Shown here: one piece after another, positions 52,990 to 61,518 of the stretch
How positions within the stretch are numbered: the first letter of the stretch is position 1
Layout of the letters: each line of letters begins with the position of its first letter
Assembly: GCF_018531375.1 (NCBI RefSeq)
Contig: NZ_JAHBOH010000001.1
Coordinates: 2,480,001 to 2,544,000 of the forward strand
Length of the DNA stretch: 64,000 nucleotides
DNA from: Cellulomonas fulva
GTDB lineage: Bacteria > Actinomycetota > Actinomycetes > Actinomycetales > Cellulomonadaceae
Direction: 5' to 3'
The notes under the pieces: generated by a model
Told to the model about the DNA's origin: nothing
Seen by the model: only the letters and a program-made list of their open reading frames with translations
Database searches by the model: none
Position numbers and translations under genes: made by a program

Positions 52990-53384
52990 AGCTCGAGGCC
53001 AAGCTCTTCGGCTACGGGGTCGCCTTCTTCGTCCCCGTCGGTCTGATCTACGCGCTCTGGAGCGACGGCGAGCCGGTCGGCACCGTCGGCATCCCGCTCG
53101 TGGGCGGCCTGGTGGGCATGATCGGCGCCTACTTCGCGCTGCTCGCCCGCCGTATCGACGCGCGTCCCGAGGACGACGAGCACGGCGAGATCGAGCAGGG
53201 CGCCGGCGACCAGGGCGTGTACTCGCCGTGGTCGTGGTGGCCGCTGGCGATCGGTGCCGCGGGTGCCGTCGTGTTCCTCGGCCTCGCGATCGGCTGGTGG
53301 CTGGTCTACATCGGCGTCGCGCTCGGCGTGGTCGGGCTGGTCGGCTGGGTGTTCGAGTTCTCCCGCGGGCAGCACGCCCACTGA
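52986..53384 (+). CDS. ctaF: Cytochrome c oxidase subunit IV (actinobacterial)
   Basis: 132-residue small subunit specific to the actinobacterial aa3 oxidase. It has four membrane helices in two pairs ([16 protein letters not shown] and [16 protein letters not shown], then [22 protein letters not shown] and [15 protein letters not shown]), separated by an acidic loop [17 protein letters not shown] and the YSPWSWWP motif typical of CtaF. GTG overlaps the ctaD stop by 4 bp. A long hairpin follows, ending the operon. Confidence 0.92.
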   Translation: MKLEAKLFGYGVAFFVPVGLIYALWSDGEPVGTVGIPLVGGLVGMIGAYFALLARRIDARPEDDEHGEIEQGAGDQGVYSPWSWWPLAIGAAGAVVFLGLAIGWWLVYIGVALGVVGLVGWVFEFSRGQHAH

Positions 53385-53418
53385 GACCGGTCCCGCCGCC
53401 GGGACAGCAGGACCTTCG

Positions 53419-53459
53419 CGAGCCGGGATCGGCGCCTCCAGGGCGTCGGTCCCGGCTCG
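53419..53459 (+). terminator. Terminator of the ctaC-ctaD-ctaF operon
   Basis: Long hairpin: 10-bp outer stem CGAGCCGGGA / TCCCGGCTCG continued inward by about eight pairs with G-T wobbles, 34 bp after the ctaF stop. The remaining gap to 53640 shows nothing else I can support. Confidence 0.7.
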
Positions 53460-53640
53460 TGGCGTCACCGACGGGTTGTCGGTACCCTCGGCGAAGGCTG
53501 ACGCGGCCAGCCGCTCGCGCCGATCTCCGGCACGGTGAACGCGTCATGACGAGTCACGACGTCCGTTGCTCCCGCTCGCGCGGCGCTGACGGTCGGCAAC
53601 GCGAGCACCGGACCGCCTAGGCGCCGAGGACGGCGGAGTC

Positions 53641-54171
53641 ATGGATCTGACCACGCAGCAGGCGAAGGCAGCGGCGCGCGCCCTGCGCACCGCGCTGGCC
53701 GAGGAAGGCGTCGAGGTCGGCCACGCCCGCGCGCTCGAGCTGGTCGCGCGCCAGCTCGGCGCACGGGACTGGAACACGGCCAGCGCGTGGCTCGGCGCCC
53801 CGCGGGCAGTCGAGCCGTCCACGGGACCGGTCGTACCGGTGCTGCGGATCCAGGACGAGGCGCTCGCGCGCGAGCTGTACGTCGAGTACCTCGGCTTCGT
53901 GGTGGAGTGGGAGCACCGGTTCGACCCGGAGGCGCCCCTCTACCTGCAGGTGCGCCGGGGCGCCAGCGTGCTGCACCTCTCCGAGCATCACGGCGACGGC
54001 GTCCCCGGCACCGTGGTCAGGATCCCGGTGAGCGACCTGCGGGCGCTGCACGACGAGGTGGCGGCGCGCGGCCACCGTCGGGTTCGACCCGGGATCGAGA
54101 GCTCGCCGGGCGGTGCGACGATGGAGGTCCCCGATCCGTTCGGCAACGCGCTGCGCTTCTACCAGGCCTGA
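53641..54171 (+). CDS. VOC/glyoxalase-superfamily protein with N-terminal helical domain
   Basis: 176 residues. The N-terminal ~60 residues (TTQQAKAAARALRTAL, then HARALELVARQLGARDWNTA) form a helical domain found in glyoxalase-related bleomycin-resistance-like proteins. The C-terminal VOC domain has VPVLRIQDEALARELY, YLGFVVEWEHRF, SVLHLSEHHGD and VPDPFGNALRF. This is the drug-binding-type layout (BRP). Function may be binding or detoxification; a resistance role is not shown. GGCGGAG ribosome site. Confidence 0.8.
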   Translation: MDLTTQQAKAAARALRTALAEEGVEVGHARALELVARQLGARDWNTASAWLGAPRAVEPSTGPVVPVLRIQDEALARELYVEYLGFVVEWEHRFDPEAPLYLQVRRGASVLHLSEHHGDGVPGTVVRIPVSDLRALHDEVAARGHRRVRPGIESSPGGATMEVPDPFGNALRFYQA

Positions 54172-54173
54172 GC

Positions 54174-54221
54174 ACGGCCCTCGGCGTACGGCGAGGGCCG
54201 TCCTTCCCGGAGCTCGGGAAG
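54174..54221. terminator. Terminator hairpins between the glyoxalase-like gene and sodA
   Basis: ACGGCCCTCG / CGAGGGCCGT stem (54174-54201), then a CTTCCCG / CGGGAAG stem (54203-54221). A further ACGGCCCTCG copy at 54223 allows alternative pairing. It serves the convergent sodA as well. Confidence 0.65.
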
Positions 54222-54251
54222 AACGGCCCTCGCGTCGGTGCTCCGTCCGGG

Positions 54252-54881
54252 TCAGACCGCCGGGACGATGAGACCGGAGGTCTGCGTGCGCGCGCGCTCG
54301 AAGCGGGCGGACGCGTCGGCCCAGCTCACGATGTTCCACCAGGCCTTGATGTAGTCGGCCTTGACGTTGACGTAGTCCAGGTAGAAGGCGTGCTCCCACA
54401 TGTCGAGGACCACGATCGGCACGAGGCCGAGGGGGAAGTTGCTCTGCTGGTCGTACAGCTGGAAGATCGCGAGCTTCTGGCCGATCGAGTCCCAGCCGAG
54501 GATGGACCAGCCGGAGCCCTGGATGCCGGCCGCGTTGGCCGCGAAGTGCTTCTGGAACGCGTCGAACGAGCCGAAGAACTCGTCGATGGCGGCCGCGAGC
54601 TCACCGGTCGGCTTGTCGCCGCCCTCGGGGGACAGGTTCTGCCAGAACACCGAGTGGTTCACGTGGCCACCCAGGTTGAACGCGAGGTTCTTCTCGTGCA
54701 GGTTCACGGCGGCGAGGTCGCCCGACTCGCGCGCCTCGGCGAGCTTCTCCAGGGCCGTGTTCGCGCCCGTCACGTACGCGGCGTGGTGCTTGTCGTGGTG
54801 CAGCTCCATGATCCGGCCAGAGATGTGCGGCTCGAGGGCTGCGTAGTCGTACGGCAGGTCCGGAAGCGTGTAGTCAGCCAT
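54252..54881 (-). CDS. sodA: Superoxide dismutase (Fe/Mn family)
   Basis: Dismutates superoxide in the cytoplasm. The 209-residue protein has the metal ligands His in [13 protein letters not shown], His in [10 protein letters not shown], and Asp/His in [21 protein letters not shown] precedes the active-site region. Mn is more likely than Fe from the overall pattern in actinobacteria, but metal choice cannot be fixed by sequence alone. A GGAGAGG ribosome site precedes ATG 54881. It is flanked by respiratory genes, a sensible place for a superoxide scavenger, though it is separated from them by terminators. Confidence 0.95.
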   Translation of the reverse strand: MADYTLPDLPYDYAALEPHISGRIMELHHDKHHAAYVTGANTALEKLAEARESGDLAAVNLHEKNLAFNLGGHVNHSVFWQNLSPEGGDKPTGELAAAIDEFFGSFDAFQKHFAANAAGIQGSGWSILGWDSIGQKLAIFQLYDQQSNFPLGLVPIVVLDMWEHAFYLDYVNVKADYIKAWWNIVSWADASARFERARTQTSGLIVPAV

Positions 54882-54934
54882 GCGTGAGTACCTCTCCTGC
54901 GTCGTCGCGGGGAGTGACCCCGCGTGGAACTGAG

Positions 54935-54964
54935 CGGGCGGCCCGCCCTGAGGCGAGCCGCCCG
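54935..54964 (-). terminator. Terminator downstream of qcrB
   Basis: 8-bp outer stem CGGGCGGC / GCCGCCCG with inner pairing, 24 bp after the qcrB stop and 54 bp before the sodA start. Confidence 0.6.
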
Positions 54965-54987
54965 ACTCGGTCAACTCTTGTCGAGGA

Positions 54988-56727
54988 TCAGTGATTCCGC
55001 TCGTCGGACGCCGTCCCGCTGGCGGAGACGCTGCCGACTCCCGCGGGGACGGCAGCCACCTGGGCGTGCTCGTCGTGCCCCTCGATCGCGTGGGTGTCGT
55101 GCCCGTGGGCCGCGTGCGCGGCCTCGAGCTCCGCCGGCGTGACGGGCTCGACGCGGTCCTCGTAGAAGACCTGCGAGATCCGCTGGCGCAGCCGGTCCGT
55201 CTTGTAGCCCTTGCGGCGGACACCGCGCGAGTCCTCGGCCGGCTCGATCTCGAGCGGACGGACAGCGTCGTGCTGGACCCGCAGCCAGCGCTCGTGCGCG
55301 TCGAGCGGCTTGTGCACCTCGATGTACTCGCCCGAGGCGAACCGGACGATGCGGCCCGTCTCGTGGCCGTGCAGCACCAGCTCACGGTCCTTGCGCTGCA
55401 GGCCCAGGCAGATCCGCTTCGTGACCAGGAACGCGAGCCACGGTCCGACGAAGAGCAGGACGCGGAACACCCACGTGATGTCGTTGATCGACAGGTGGAA
55501 GTGCGTCGCGATGAGGTCGTTCGACCCGGCCAGGACCAGGATGAAGAACGCCACCAGCAGCGAGACACCGAACGCCGTCCGGAACGGGCGGTTGCGCGGG
55601 CGGTCGAGCAGGTGGTGCTCGCTCTTGTCGCCCGTGGCGAACGCCTCGATGAACGGGTAGGCGCCCAGCAGCGTGAACAGGATCCCGGGCACGATCATCG
55701 CGGGGATGATGACGTTGAGGCTCAGCGTGTAGGAGCCGAGCATGATCTCGGTCTGTCCCGGCATGAGACGGAGCGCGCCCTCGAGGAACAGCATGTACCA
55801 GTCGGGCTGGGCGCCGGCGGACACCGGTGACGGGTCGTACGGGCCGTAGTTCCAGACCGGGTTGATGGTCATGGTCGCGGCCATCAGGGCGATCACGCCG
55901 AACACGACGAACAGGTTGAACAGCAGCTTGCCGGCGTAGACCGGGAGTGCCGGGTACCCGACGACGTTGGTGTTCTTGCGGCCCGAGCCGGGGAACTGCG
56001 TGTGCTTGTGCATCACCATGAGGAACAGGTGCAGGCCGATGAGCGCGAGGATCAGGGCGGGCACCAGCAGGATGTGCACGGTGAACAGCCGGGGGATCAG
56101 GTCCGTGCCCGGGAACTCGCCACCGAAGATCATGGACGACATGTAGGACCCGATGATCGGGATCGCCTTCACCACGCCGTCGGTGATGCGCAGGCCGTTG
56201 CCGGACAGCACGTCGTCCGGGAGCGAGTAGCCGGAGAAGCCGGCCGCCAGGCCGAGGATCAGCAGGATGAAGCCCACGAGCCAGTTGATCTCACGCGGCT
56301 TGCGGAACGCACCGGTGAAGAACACCCGCATCATGTGGACGACGATCGACGCCATGAAGATCAGCGCCGCCCAGTGGTGGATCTGCCGCATGAGCAGACC
56401 GCCGCGCACCTCGAACGACAGGTCGAGGGTCGACCGGAACGCCTCGGACATCTCGACGCCGCGCATCGAGGCCCACACGCCGTCGTCGGGGTAGTGCACC
56501 TCCGACATGCTCGGGACGAAGAACATCGTCAGGAACACACCGGAGATCAGCAGCGTCACGAAGCTGTACAGCGCGATCTCGCCGAGGAAGAACGACCAGT
56601 GGTCCGGGAAGACCTTCCGGGCGAAGAACTTGACCGCGTTGCCGACGCCGGTGCGCTGGTCCAGGTAGTCGGCGGTCGCCGCCGCAGCCTGCGCGCCGCG
56701 GCTCGGGGGGCTCTTGATCTCGCTCAC
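54988..56727 (-). CDS. qcrB: Cytochrome bc1 complex cytochrome b subunit
   Basis: Quinol-oxidising di-haem membrane subunit. The 579-residue actinobacterial long form has eight to nine helices. The haem ligands lie in the [21 protein letters not shown] and [22 protein letters not shown] helices (quoted in part: [24 protein letters not shown]). The C-terminal hydrophilic ~130-residue extension ends in a His-rich acidic tail (HAAHGHDTH). GTG 56727 overlaps the qcrA stop (GTGA). Last gene of ctaE-qcrC-qcrA-qcrB. Confidence 0.95.
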   Translation of the reverse strand: MSEIKSPPSRGAQAAAATADYLDQRTGVGNAVKFFARKVFPDHWSFFLGEIALYSFVTLLISGVFLTMFFVPSMSEVHYPDDGVWASMRGVEMSEAFRSTLDLSFEVRGGLLMRQIHHWAALIFMASIVVHMMRVFFTGAFRKPREINWLVGFILLILGLAAGFSGYSLPDDVLSGNGLRITDGVVKAIPIIGSYMSSMIFGGEFPGTDLIPRLFTVHILLVPALILALIGLHLFLMVMHKHTQFPGSGRKNTNVVGYPALPVYAGKLLFNLFVVFGVIALMAATMTINPVWNYGPYDPSPVSAGAQPDWYMLFLEGALRLMPGQTEIMLGSYTLSLNVIIPAMIVPGILFTLLGAYPFIEAFATGDKSEHHLLDRPRNRPFRTAFGVSLLVAFFILVLAGSNDLIATHFHLSINDITWVFRVLLFVGPWLAFLVTKRICLGLQRKDRELVLHGHETGRIVRFASGEYIEVHKPLDAHERWLRVQHDAVRPLEIEPAEDSRGVRRKGYKTDRLRQRISQVFYEDRVEPVTPAELEAAHAAHGHDTHAIEGHDEHAQVAAVPAGVGSVSASGTASDERNH

Positions 56728-57764
56728 TTGGTCGCACGCTCCCAGAAGCTCGGGCCGACGGGCTGGGTGAAGTCGCTCTGCGCGATCAGGTAGCCCTCGT
56801 CGTCGACCGTGATGGGCAGCTGGGGCAGGGGGCGCTTCGCCGGGCCGAAGACGACCTTGCAGCCGTCGGCGACGTCGAACGTCGACTGGTGGCACGGGCA
56901 GAGCAGGTGATGCGTCTGCTGCTCGTAGAGCGCCACCGGACACCCGACGTGGGTGCAGATCTTGGAGTAGGCGACGATCCCGTCGTGCGACCAGGTCTCG
57001 CCCTGGGGCGACTGGTCCGACTTGAGGTCGCGCGGGTCGAGGCGGATGAGCAGGACGACGGCCTTGGCCTTCTCGTCCAGCTTGCCGTGCTCGAGCTCGT
57101 TGAGGCCGTCGGGGATGACGTGCCACACGTCGCCGATCGTGACGTCCGCGGCCTTGATGGGGCGGCCGGTGGGGTCCGTCGCGAGCTTGGTGCCCTTCTT
57201 CCACATCGTGTGCTTGAGCTTGCCGACGTTCCAGTCGCCGCCGACGTTGCCGAGCAGCGGGACCAGGATCGACAGCGGGAAGACGGCGAGCGCGGTGACG
57301 CCGGCACCCACGAGCGCCTTGCGGCGGGTGAAGCCCGAGTCCTCGGCGCCGTCCTTGAGCATCTGGACCGCGACCTCACGCGTGGCGTCCGACGAGCGCT
57401 GCTCGTGGCGCTCCTCGACGTACTCGCGGTTGCTCATCAGGACCTTGATGTAGTAGTTCCCACCGATCCCGATGCCGAGGAGGCAGACGGCAAGACCCAG
57501 GCCCAGCACGATGTTGGACGTGCGCATGGACCCCGGCGTCTCGCCCGGGGGCAGCGCGAAGTAGGCCCAGACGACGACGATCGTGCCGATGATCGACGCG
57601 GTGAACAGCGCCAGCACCTGGCGCTCGACACGCTTGGCGACCTTCGGGTCGACGTCCGCCTGGCGCGACGCGTGCTCGTGCAGGCCCGGGTTCTCGAACC
57701 GCGCGGGCGTGGCGCCTCCGTCGTCGTGGACGACGACGTCGCTGTGGGGGTCGTGAGTGCTCAC
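56724..57764 (-). CDS. qcrA: Cytochrome bc1 complex Rieske iron-sulfur subunit
   Basis: 346-residue Rieske protein of actinobacterial type. The N-terminus is cytoplasmic and acidic, followed by three membrane helices (IIGTIVVVWAYFAL, IVLGLGLAVCLLGIGIGG, ALVGAGVTALAVFPLSIL). The [2Fe-2S] domain has ICTHVGCPVALYEQ and LCPCHQSTFDVADG (two Cys, two His). GTG 57764 overlaps the qcrC stop by 4 bp and its own stop overlaps qcrB, so the three qcr genes are tightly coupled. Confidence 0.95.
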   Translation of the reverse strand: MSTHDPHSDVVVHDDGGATPARFENPGLHEHASRQADVDPKVAKRVERQVLALFTASIIGTIVVVWAYFALPPGETPGSMRTSNIVLGLGLAVCLLGIGIGGNYYIKVLMSNREYVEERHEQRSSDATREVAVQMLKDGAEDSGFTRRKALVGAGVTALAVFPLSILVPLLGNVGGDWNVGKLKHTMWKKGTKLATDPTGRPIKAADVTIGDVWHVIPDGLNELEHGKLDEKAKAVVLLIRLDPRDLKSDQSPQGETWSHDGIVAYSKICTHVGCPVALYEQQTHHLLCPCHQSTFDVADGCKVVFGPAKRPLPQLPITVDDEGYLIAQSDFTQPVGPSFWERATK

Positions 57765-58546
57765 GAGGACTTCGCTCCGATCCAGACAGACATACCGATG
57801 AGCAGGCCGAGGCCGACGACCCAGGCCCACAGGCCCTCGCTGACGGGCCCGAGGGCGCCGAGGTCGAGACCGCCGGGCGAGACGTCACCCTGCTCGTCGA
57901 TGAACGCGATGATGTCGCGCTTCTCCTCGGGTGTGAGGTTGGCGTCGTTGAAGACCGGCATCGACTGCGGGCCGGTCAGCATCGCCTCGTAGAGGTGCGT
58001 GGGGGTGGTCTCCCACAGGTTCGGGGCGAACTTGCCCTGGGACAGCGCACCGCCGGCGCCGACCGCGTTGTGGCACATCGCGCAGTTGTTGCGGAAGAGG
58101 GCCATGCCCGAGGCCGAGTTGCCGAGCGCGGGGTCGACCTGCTCCTCGGTGGGAATCGCGGGCCCGGCGCCCAGCGAGGCGACGTACGCCGCCAGCTGGC
58201 GGATCTGCTCGTCGTCGAACTGCACCGGCTTGGCCTGCGCCTGCGGGCCGTCCATCTGCATCGGCATCCGGCCCGTGCCGACCTGGAAGTCGACCGCGGC
58301 GGCGCCCACGCCGATCAGCGACGGCACGGTGTCCGTGCCGGACGCCGACGGGCCGTGGCACGTGGCGCAGTTGGCCTGGAACAGCTTCTCGCCGGCGGCG
58401 ATGTCGTCAGCGCTGGCGGTCTGCGTCGTGGCCTCGGCCGACGACGGGACGACCACGGCGTAGACACCGCCGATCATCAGCAGCGCCAGCAGGAGGAGCA
58501 GCGCCGGCGCGCGCCGGTCGTGCCTGCGGGCGGCGAGTGCCTTCAC
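57761..58546 (-). CDS. qcrC: Cytochrome bc1 complex di-haem cytochrome c subunit
   Basis: 261-residue di-haem cytochrome c that replaces free cytochrome c in the supercomplex. It has an N-terminal signal/anchor helix (ALLLLLALLMIGGVYAVV), two haem c motifs CATCH and CAMCH about 100 residues apart, with the second ligand Met in later loops, and a C-terminal membrane helix (GLWAWVVGLGLLIGMSVW). It links QcrB to the CuA site of CtaC. Confidence 0.95.
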   Translation of the reverse strand: MKALAARRHDRRAPALLLLLALLMIGGVYAVVVPSSAEATTQTASADDIAAGEKLFQANCATCHGPSASGTDTVPSLIGVGAAAVDFQVGTGRMPMQMDGPQAQAKPVQFDDEQIRQLAAYVASLGAGPAIPTEEQVDPALGNSASGMALFRNNCAMCHNAVGAGGALSQGKFAPNLWETTPTHLYEAMLTGPQSMPVFNDANLTPEEKRDIIAFIDEQGDVSPGGLDLGALGPVSEGLWAWVVGLGLLIGMSVWIGAKSS

Positions 58547-58625
58547 GGATGGATCCTCGTCTCGCGGGTGGGGGGTGACTGGCGGGTGGGGCGTGCGCCA
58601 CGCGGCCGCGCGGCGGGTCAGCGCG

Positions 58626-59273
58626 TCAGCGCAGCAGGTAGATGACCGCGAACAGTGCGATCCAGACGACGTCGACGAAGTGCCAGTAGTACGACGTCAC
58701 GATGGCCGTGGTCGCCTCGTGGTGACCGAAGCGCTTGGCCGAGAACGAGCGGCCGAGCAGGAAGAGGAAGGCGATGAGCCCGCCGATGACGTGCAGCCCG
58801 TGGAAGCCCGTCGTCAGGTAGAACACCGAGCCGTACGGGCTCGAGGAGATCGTGAGGCCCTCGTGCACGAGCTCGGCGTACTCGAACACCTGGCCACCGA
58901 TGAAGAACGCACCCATGAGGTACGTCAGGGTCATCCACTCGTTCATGCCCCAGCGGTTGACCTGCACCAGCGAGCCGGTGCGCGCGGGCTGGAAGCGCTC
59001 CGCGGCCCACACGCCCATCTGGCACGTCACCGAGGAGAGCACCAGCACCGTGGTGTTGATCGCGGCGAACGTGATGTTCAGCTTCTCGGTCTGCTCGGCC
59101 CACTCCTGCGGCGCGGCGGCGCGCAGCGTGAAGTACATGGCGAACAGGCCGGCGAAGAACATGAGCTCGCTCGCGAGCCACACGATCGTCCCGACCGACA
59201 CGGGGTTCGGTCGGTTGACGCTCACGTGGGGGGAGGTGCGCGGGGCAGCCGTTGCGGTCGACACGTTCGCCAT
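58626..59273 (-). CDS. ctaE: Cytochrome c oxidase subunit III
   Basis: 215-residue membrane subunit of the aa3 oxidase. The five-helix actinobacterial form has [22 protein letters not shown], an acidic WGMNEWMT loop, [18 protein letters not shown] and [18 protein letters not shown] 59273 (ANVSTAT start) is used; an in-frame ATG at 59303 is possible. It is first in ctaE-qcrC-qcrA-qcrB, 79 bp before qcrC, which is the standard actinobacterial arrangement. Confidence 0.94.
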   Translation of the reverse strand: MANVSTATAAPRTSPHVSVNRPNPVSVGTIVWLASELMFFAGLFAMYFTLRAAAPQEWAEQTEKLNITFAAINTTVLVLSSVTCQMGVWAAERFQPARTGSLVQVNRWGMNEWMTLTYLMGAFFIGGQVFEYAELVHEGLTISSSPYGSVFYLTTGFHGLHVIGGLIAFLFLLGRSFSAKRFGHHEATTAIVTSYYWHFVDVVWIALFAVIYLLR

Positions 59274-59492
59274 TATGGCCGATGGAGGGCCCGCATGGGT
59301 CATTGGGCCCAGGCGTTGCGAGCGGTAAATGTCACACCGTCAGGATCCCGGCGCCGTGAAGGGTCCGTCACGCAGGGTGGCAGACCCGTGGCAGACCTGC
59401 GGGAGAACCTGTGCGCGCGGACGTCGTCGTGCCGGTACGGCCGGCGTGCCAAGATGCATCCCGGACCACGTCGACGACGAGTGAGGGACCCC

Positions 59493-59933
59493 ATGAGCAC
59501 CGTGCACGACTCTGCCTCCGCCGGCTCGGACCCGACCACGGCCGGGCCCCGGATCGTCCTGTACAGCGACGACGTCGACGTCCGCGCCCAGGTGCGGCTC
59601 GCGGTCGGCAGCAGGCTCGTGCACGGCGCGCCCCCGATCGAGTGGGTCGAGGCGGCGACGGCCGCCGCCGTGATCGGCACGGTCGAGGCCGGTGGCGTCG
59701 ACCTGCTCGTGCTCGACGGCGAGACGGACAAGGTCGGCGGCATGGGGCTGGCGCGCCAGCTCAAGGAGGAGATCTACCGGTGCCCGCCGGCGCTGGTGCT
59801 CACCGGCCGACCGCAGGACGCCTGGCTCGCCTCGTGGTCGAACGCGGACGCCGTCGTCAGTCGCCCGATCGACCCGATCGAGCTGCAGTCCACGGTCGCG
59901 GCGCTGCTGTCGGCCGAGGCCGTCGCGGGATGA
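59493..59933 (+). CDS. Receiver-like (response-regulator fold) protein
   Basis: 146-residue stand-alone receiver-like protein without an output domain. The N-terminal acidic pair is YSDD, the phosphoacceptor-like Asp is in LLVLDGE, and the Thr switch is in LVLTGRPQ. The conserved Lys before Pro is replaced by Arg (SRPIDPIEL), so ordinary phosphorylation signalling is doubtful. GAGGGA ribosome site. Its stop overlaps trpD (ATGA), and it is divergent from ctaE. I recall similar proteins at this position in other actinobacteria. Function unknown. Confidence 0.7.
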   Translation: MSTVHDSASAGSDPTTAGPRIVLYSDDVDVRAQVRLAVGSRLVHGAPPIEWVEAATAAAVIGTVEAGGVDLLVLDGETDKVGGMGLARQLKEEIYRCPPALVLTGRPQDAWLASWSNADAVVSRPIDPIELQSTVAALLSAEAVAG

Positions 59934-60973
59934 GCGGCGCGCTCACCTGGCCCGACCTGCTGTCCTGGCTCGTCGCGAAGCGGGACCTCACCAGCGCACA
60001 GGCGTCCTGGGCGATGGACGAGATCATGCGGGGCGAGGCCTCGCCCGTGCAGATCGCCGGGTTCCTGGTCGGGCTGCGCTGCAAGGGCGAGACGGTCGAC
60101 GAGCTGACCGGCCTCGCGGAGACGATGCTCGCGCACGCGCACCGGATCGACGTCCCGGGCCGGACCGTCGACATCGTCGGCACCGGTGGCGACCGATCGC
60201 ACACCGTGAACATCTCGACCATGTCGTCCCTCGTCATCGCCGGCGCGGGTCTGCGGGTCGTCAAGCACGGCAACCGCGCCGCCTCGTCGTCGTCCGGCTC
60301 GGCCGACGTGCTCGAGGCGCTCGGCATCCGGCTCGACCACGCGCCCGAGCGCGTGCGGCAGATCGCGATCGACGCCGGCATCACGTTCTGCTTCGCGCAG
60401 GTGTTCCACCCGTCGTTCCGGCACACCGCCGCCGCGCGGGCCGGGCTCGGCATCGGCACCGCGTTCAACTTCCTCGGGCCGCTCACCAACCCCGCGCAGC
60501 CGCAGGCCGCCGCCATCGGCGTCGGCGACGCGCGGATGAGCCCGCTCATCGCCGGCGTCCTCGCGGCGCGGGGGGTGTCGGCGCTCGTGTTCCGCGGCGA
60601 GGACGGGCTCGACGAGATCGCCCCGACCGACCTGACGCGCATCTGGGAGGCCGGCGGGGACGGCGTGGTCGAGCACCTCGTCGACTGGCGCGACCTGGGC
60701 GTCGAGCGCATCGCGGTGGCCGACCTGCGCGGGGCGGACGCGGCGCACAACGCCGGCGTGGCGCGGCGCCTGCTCGACGGGGAGGAGGGGCCGGTCCGCG
60801 AGACCGTGCTGCTCAACGCCGCCGCCGCGCTCGTCGCGGACGGCACCCTGCCGGGCACCGCGACCGGTTCGCTCCACGAGCGGCTCGCGGCCGGGGTGGG
60901 GCTCGCACGCGAGTCGATCGACACCGGCAGCGCCCGCGCGGCACTCGAGCGCTGGCAGCACGCCAGCGCCTGA
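59930..60973 (+). CDS. trpD: Anthranilate phosphoribosyltransferase
   Basis: Second step of tryptophan synthesis: joins anthranilate and PRPP. The 347-residue protein has an N-terminal helical domain, the PRPP loop [50 protein letters not shown] and [15 protein letters not shown] 59930 overlaps the receiver-like gene by 4 bp. It is not next to other trp genes, the usual actinobacterial situation (trpD beside ctaE). It is convergent with an Lrp-like gene across a tandem repeat. Confidence 0.96.
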   Translation: MSGALTWPDLLSWLVAKRDLTSAQASWAMDEIMRGEASPVQIAGFLVGLRCKGETVDELTGLAETMLAHAHRIDVPGRTVDIVGTGGDRSHTVNISTMSSLVIAGAGLRVVKHGNRAASSSSGSADVLEALGIRLDHAPERVRQIAIDAGITFCFAQVFHPSFRHTAAARAGLGIGTAFNFLGPLTNPAQPQAAAIGVGDARMSPLIAGVLAARGVSALVFRGEDGLDEIAPTDLTRIWEAGGDGVVEHLVDWRDLGVERIAVADLRGADAAHNAGVARRLLDGEEGPVRETVLLNAAAALVADGTLPGTATGSLHERLAAGVGLARESIDTGSARAALERWQHASA

Positions 60974-61021
60974 CGCCGCGCTCCGGAGGGGGAGTGCCGC
61001 GTGCGGCGACCCGCACCCCCC

Positions 61022-61223
61022 GCTGCGCTCCGCCTCAGTCCTCGAGTCTGTGGTCGGACCGAGGCTGCGCTCCGCCTCAGTCCTCGAGTCGTGTGGTCGG
61101 ACCGAGGCTGCGCTCCGCCTCAGTCCTCGAGTCGTGTGGTCGGACCGAGGCTGCGCTCCGCGGTGGGCGAGTGCCGCCTTCGGCGACCCTCACCCCCCGC
61201 TGCGCTCCGCCTCAGTCCTCGAG
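61022..61223. repeat. 43-bp tandem repeats derived from the lrp-like gene 3' end
   Basis: GCTGCGCTCCGC starts at 61022, 61064, 61107, 61150 and 61199 (periods 42, 43, 43, then 49). In four of the five copies it is followed by CTCAGTCCTCGAG, the complement of the last three codons and stop of the lrp-like gene. The rest of each full unit is TCGTGTGGTCGGACCGAG. A second duplicated block, GAGTGCCGC...CGGCGACCC, lies at 60992-61012 and 61170-61189. This fills the 238-bp gap between trpD and the lrp-like gene. Confidence 0.9.
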
Positions 61224-61493
61224 CCCGAGCGCGAACGCCTGGTCCAGGTCGTGCTGGCTGTACGTGCGGAAGGCGATGTAGGTCTGCGTGCGCAGGACGC
61301 CCTCGATCTTGCTCACCTTGTCGGCGATGACGTCGGCGAGGTCGTCGTGCTCGCGCACCCGCACCATGGCGACCAGGTCGACCTCCCCGGTCACGGAGTA
61401 GACCTCGCTCACGCCGCGGATGTCGGCGATCTGCGCGGCCACCTCGGGGATGCGGGCGGCGTCGGTCTCGATCATGACGATGGCAGTCAGCAT
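61212..61493 (-). CDS. Lrp/AsnC-type ligand-binding domain protein (RAM domain only)
   Basis: 93-residue stand-alone RAM domain without helix-turn-helix. The sequence begins MLTAIVMIETDAARIPEVA and contains GVSEVYSVTGEVDLVAMVRV and a C-terminal YIAFRTYSQHDLD, the ferredoxin-like fold that binds amino acids in Lrp proteins. Such orphans are common in actinobacteria and may modulate other Lrp proteins. ATG 61493 is 7 nt after a CATGAT box; ATG 61502 or 61505 would add MAG or MMAG. Its last codons have been copied into the adjacent tandem array. Confidence 0.85.
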   Translation of the reverse strand: MLTAIVMIETDAARIPEVAAQIADIRGVSEVYSVTGEVDLVAMVRVREHDDLADVIADKVSKIEGVLRTQTYIAFRTYSQHDLDQAFALGLED

Positions 61494-61518
61494 GCCTGCC
61501 ATCATGCCGCGAACGGCC

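Noticed and set aside
53641..54171. Bleomycin resistance gene
   Set aside because: The VOC fold resembles binding proteins, but no evidence for antibiotic binding or a resistance context is present.
61022..61223. Possible CRISPR array
   Set aside because: The repeat units are adjacent with no variable spacers and derive from the neighbouring gene end.
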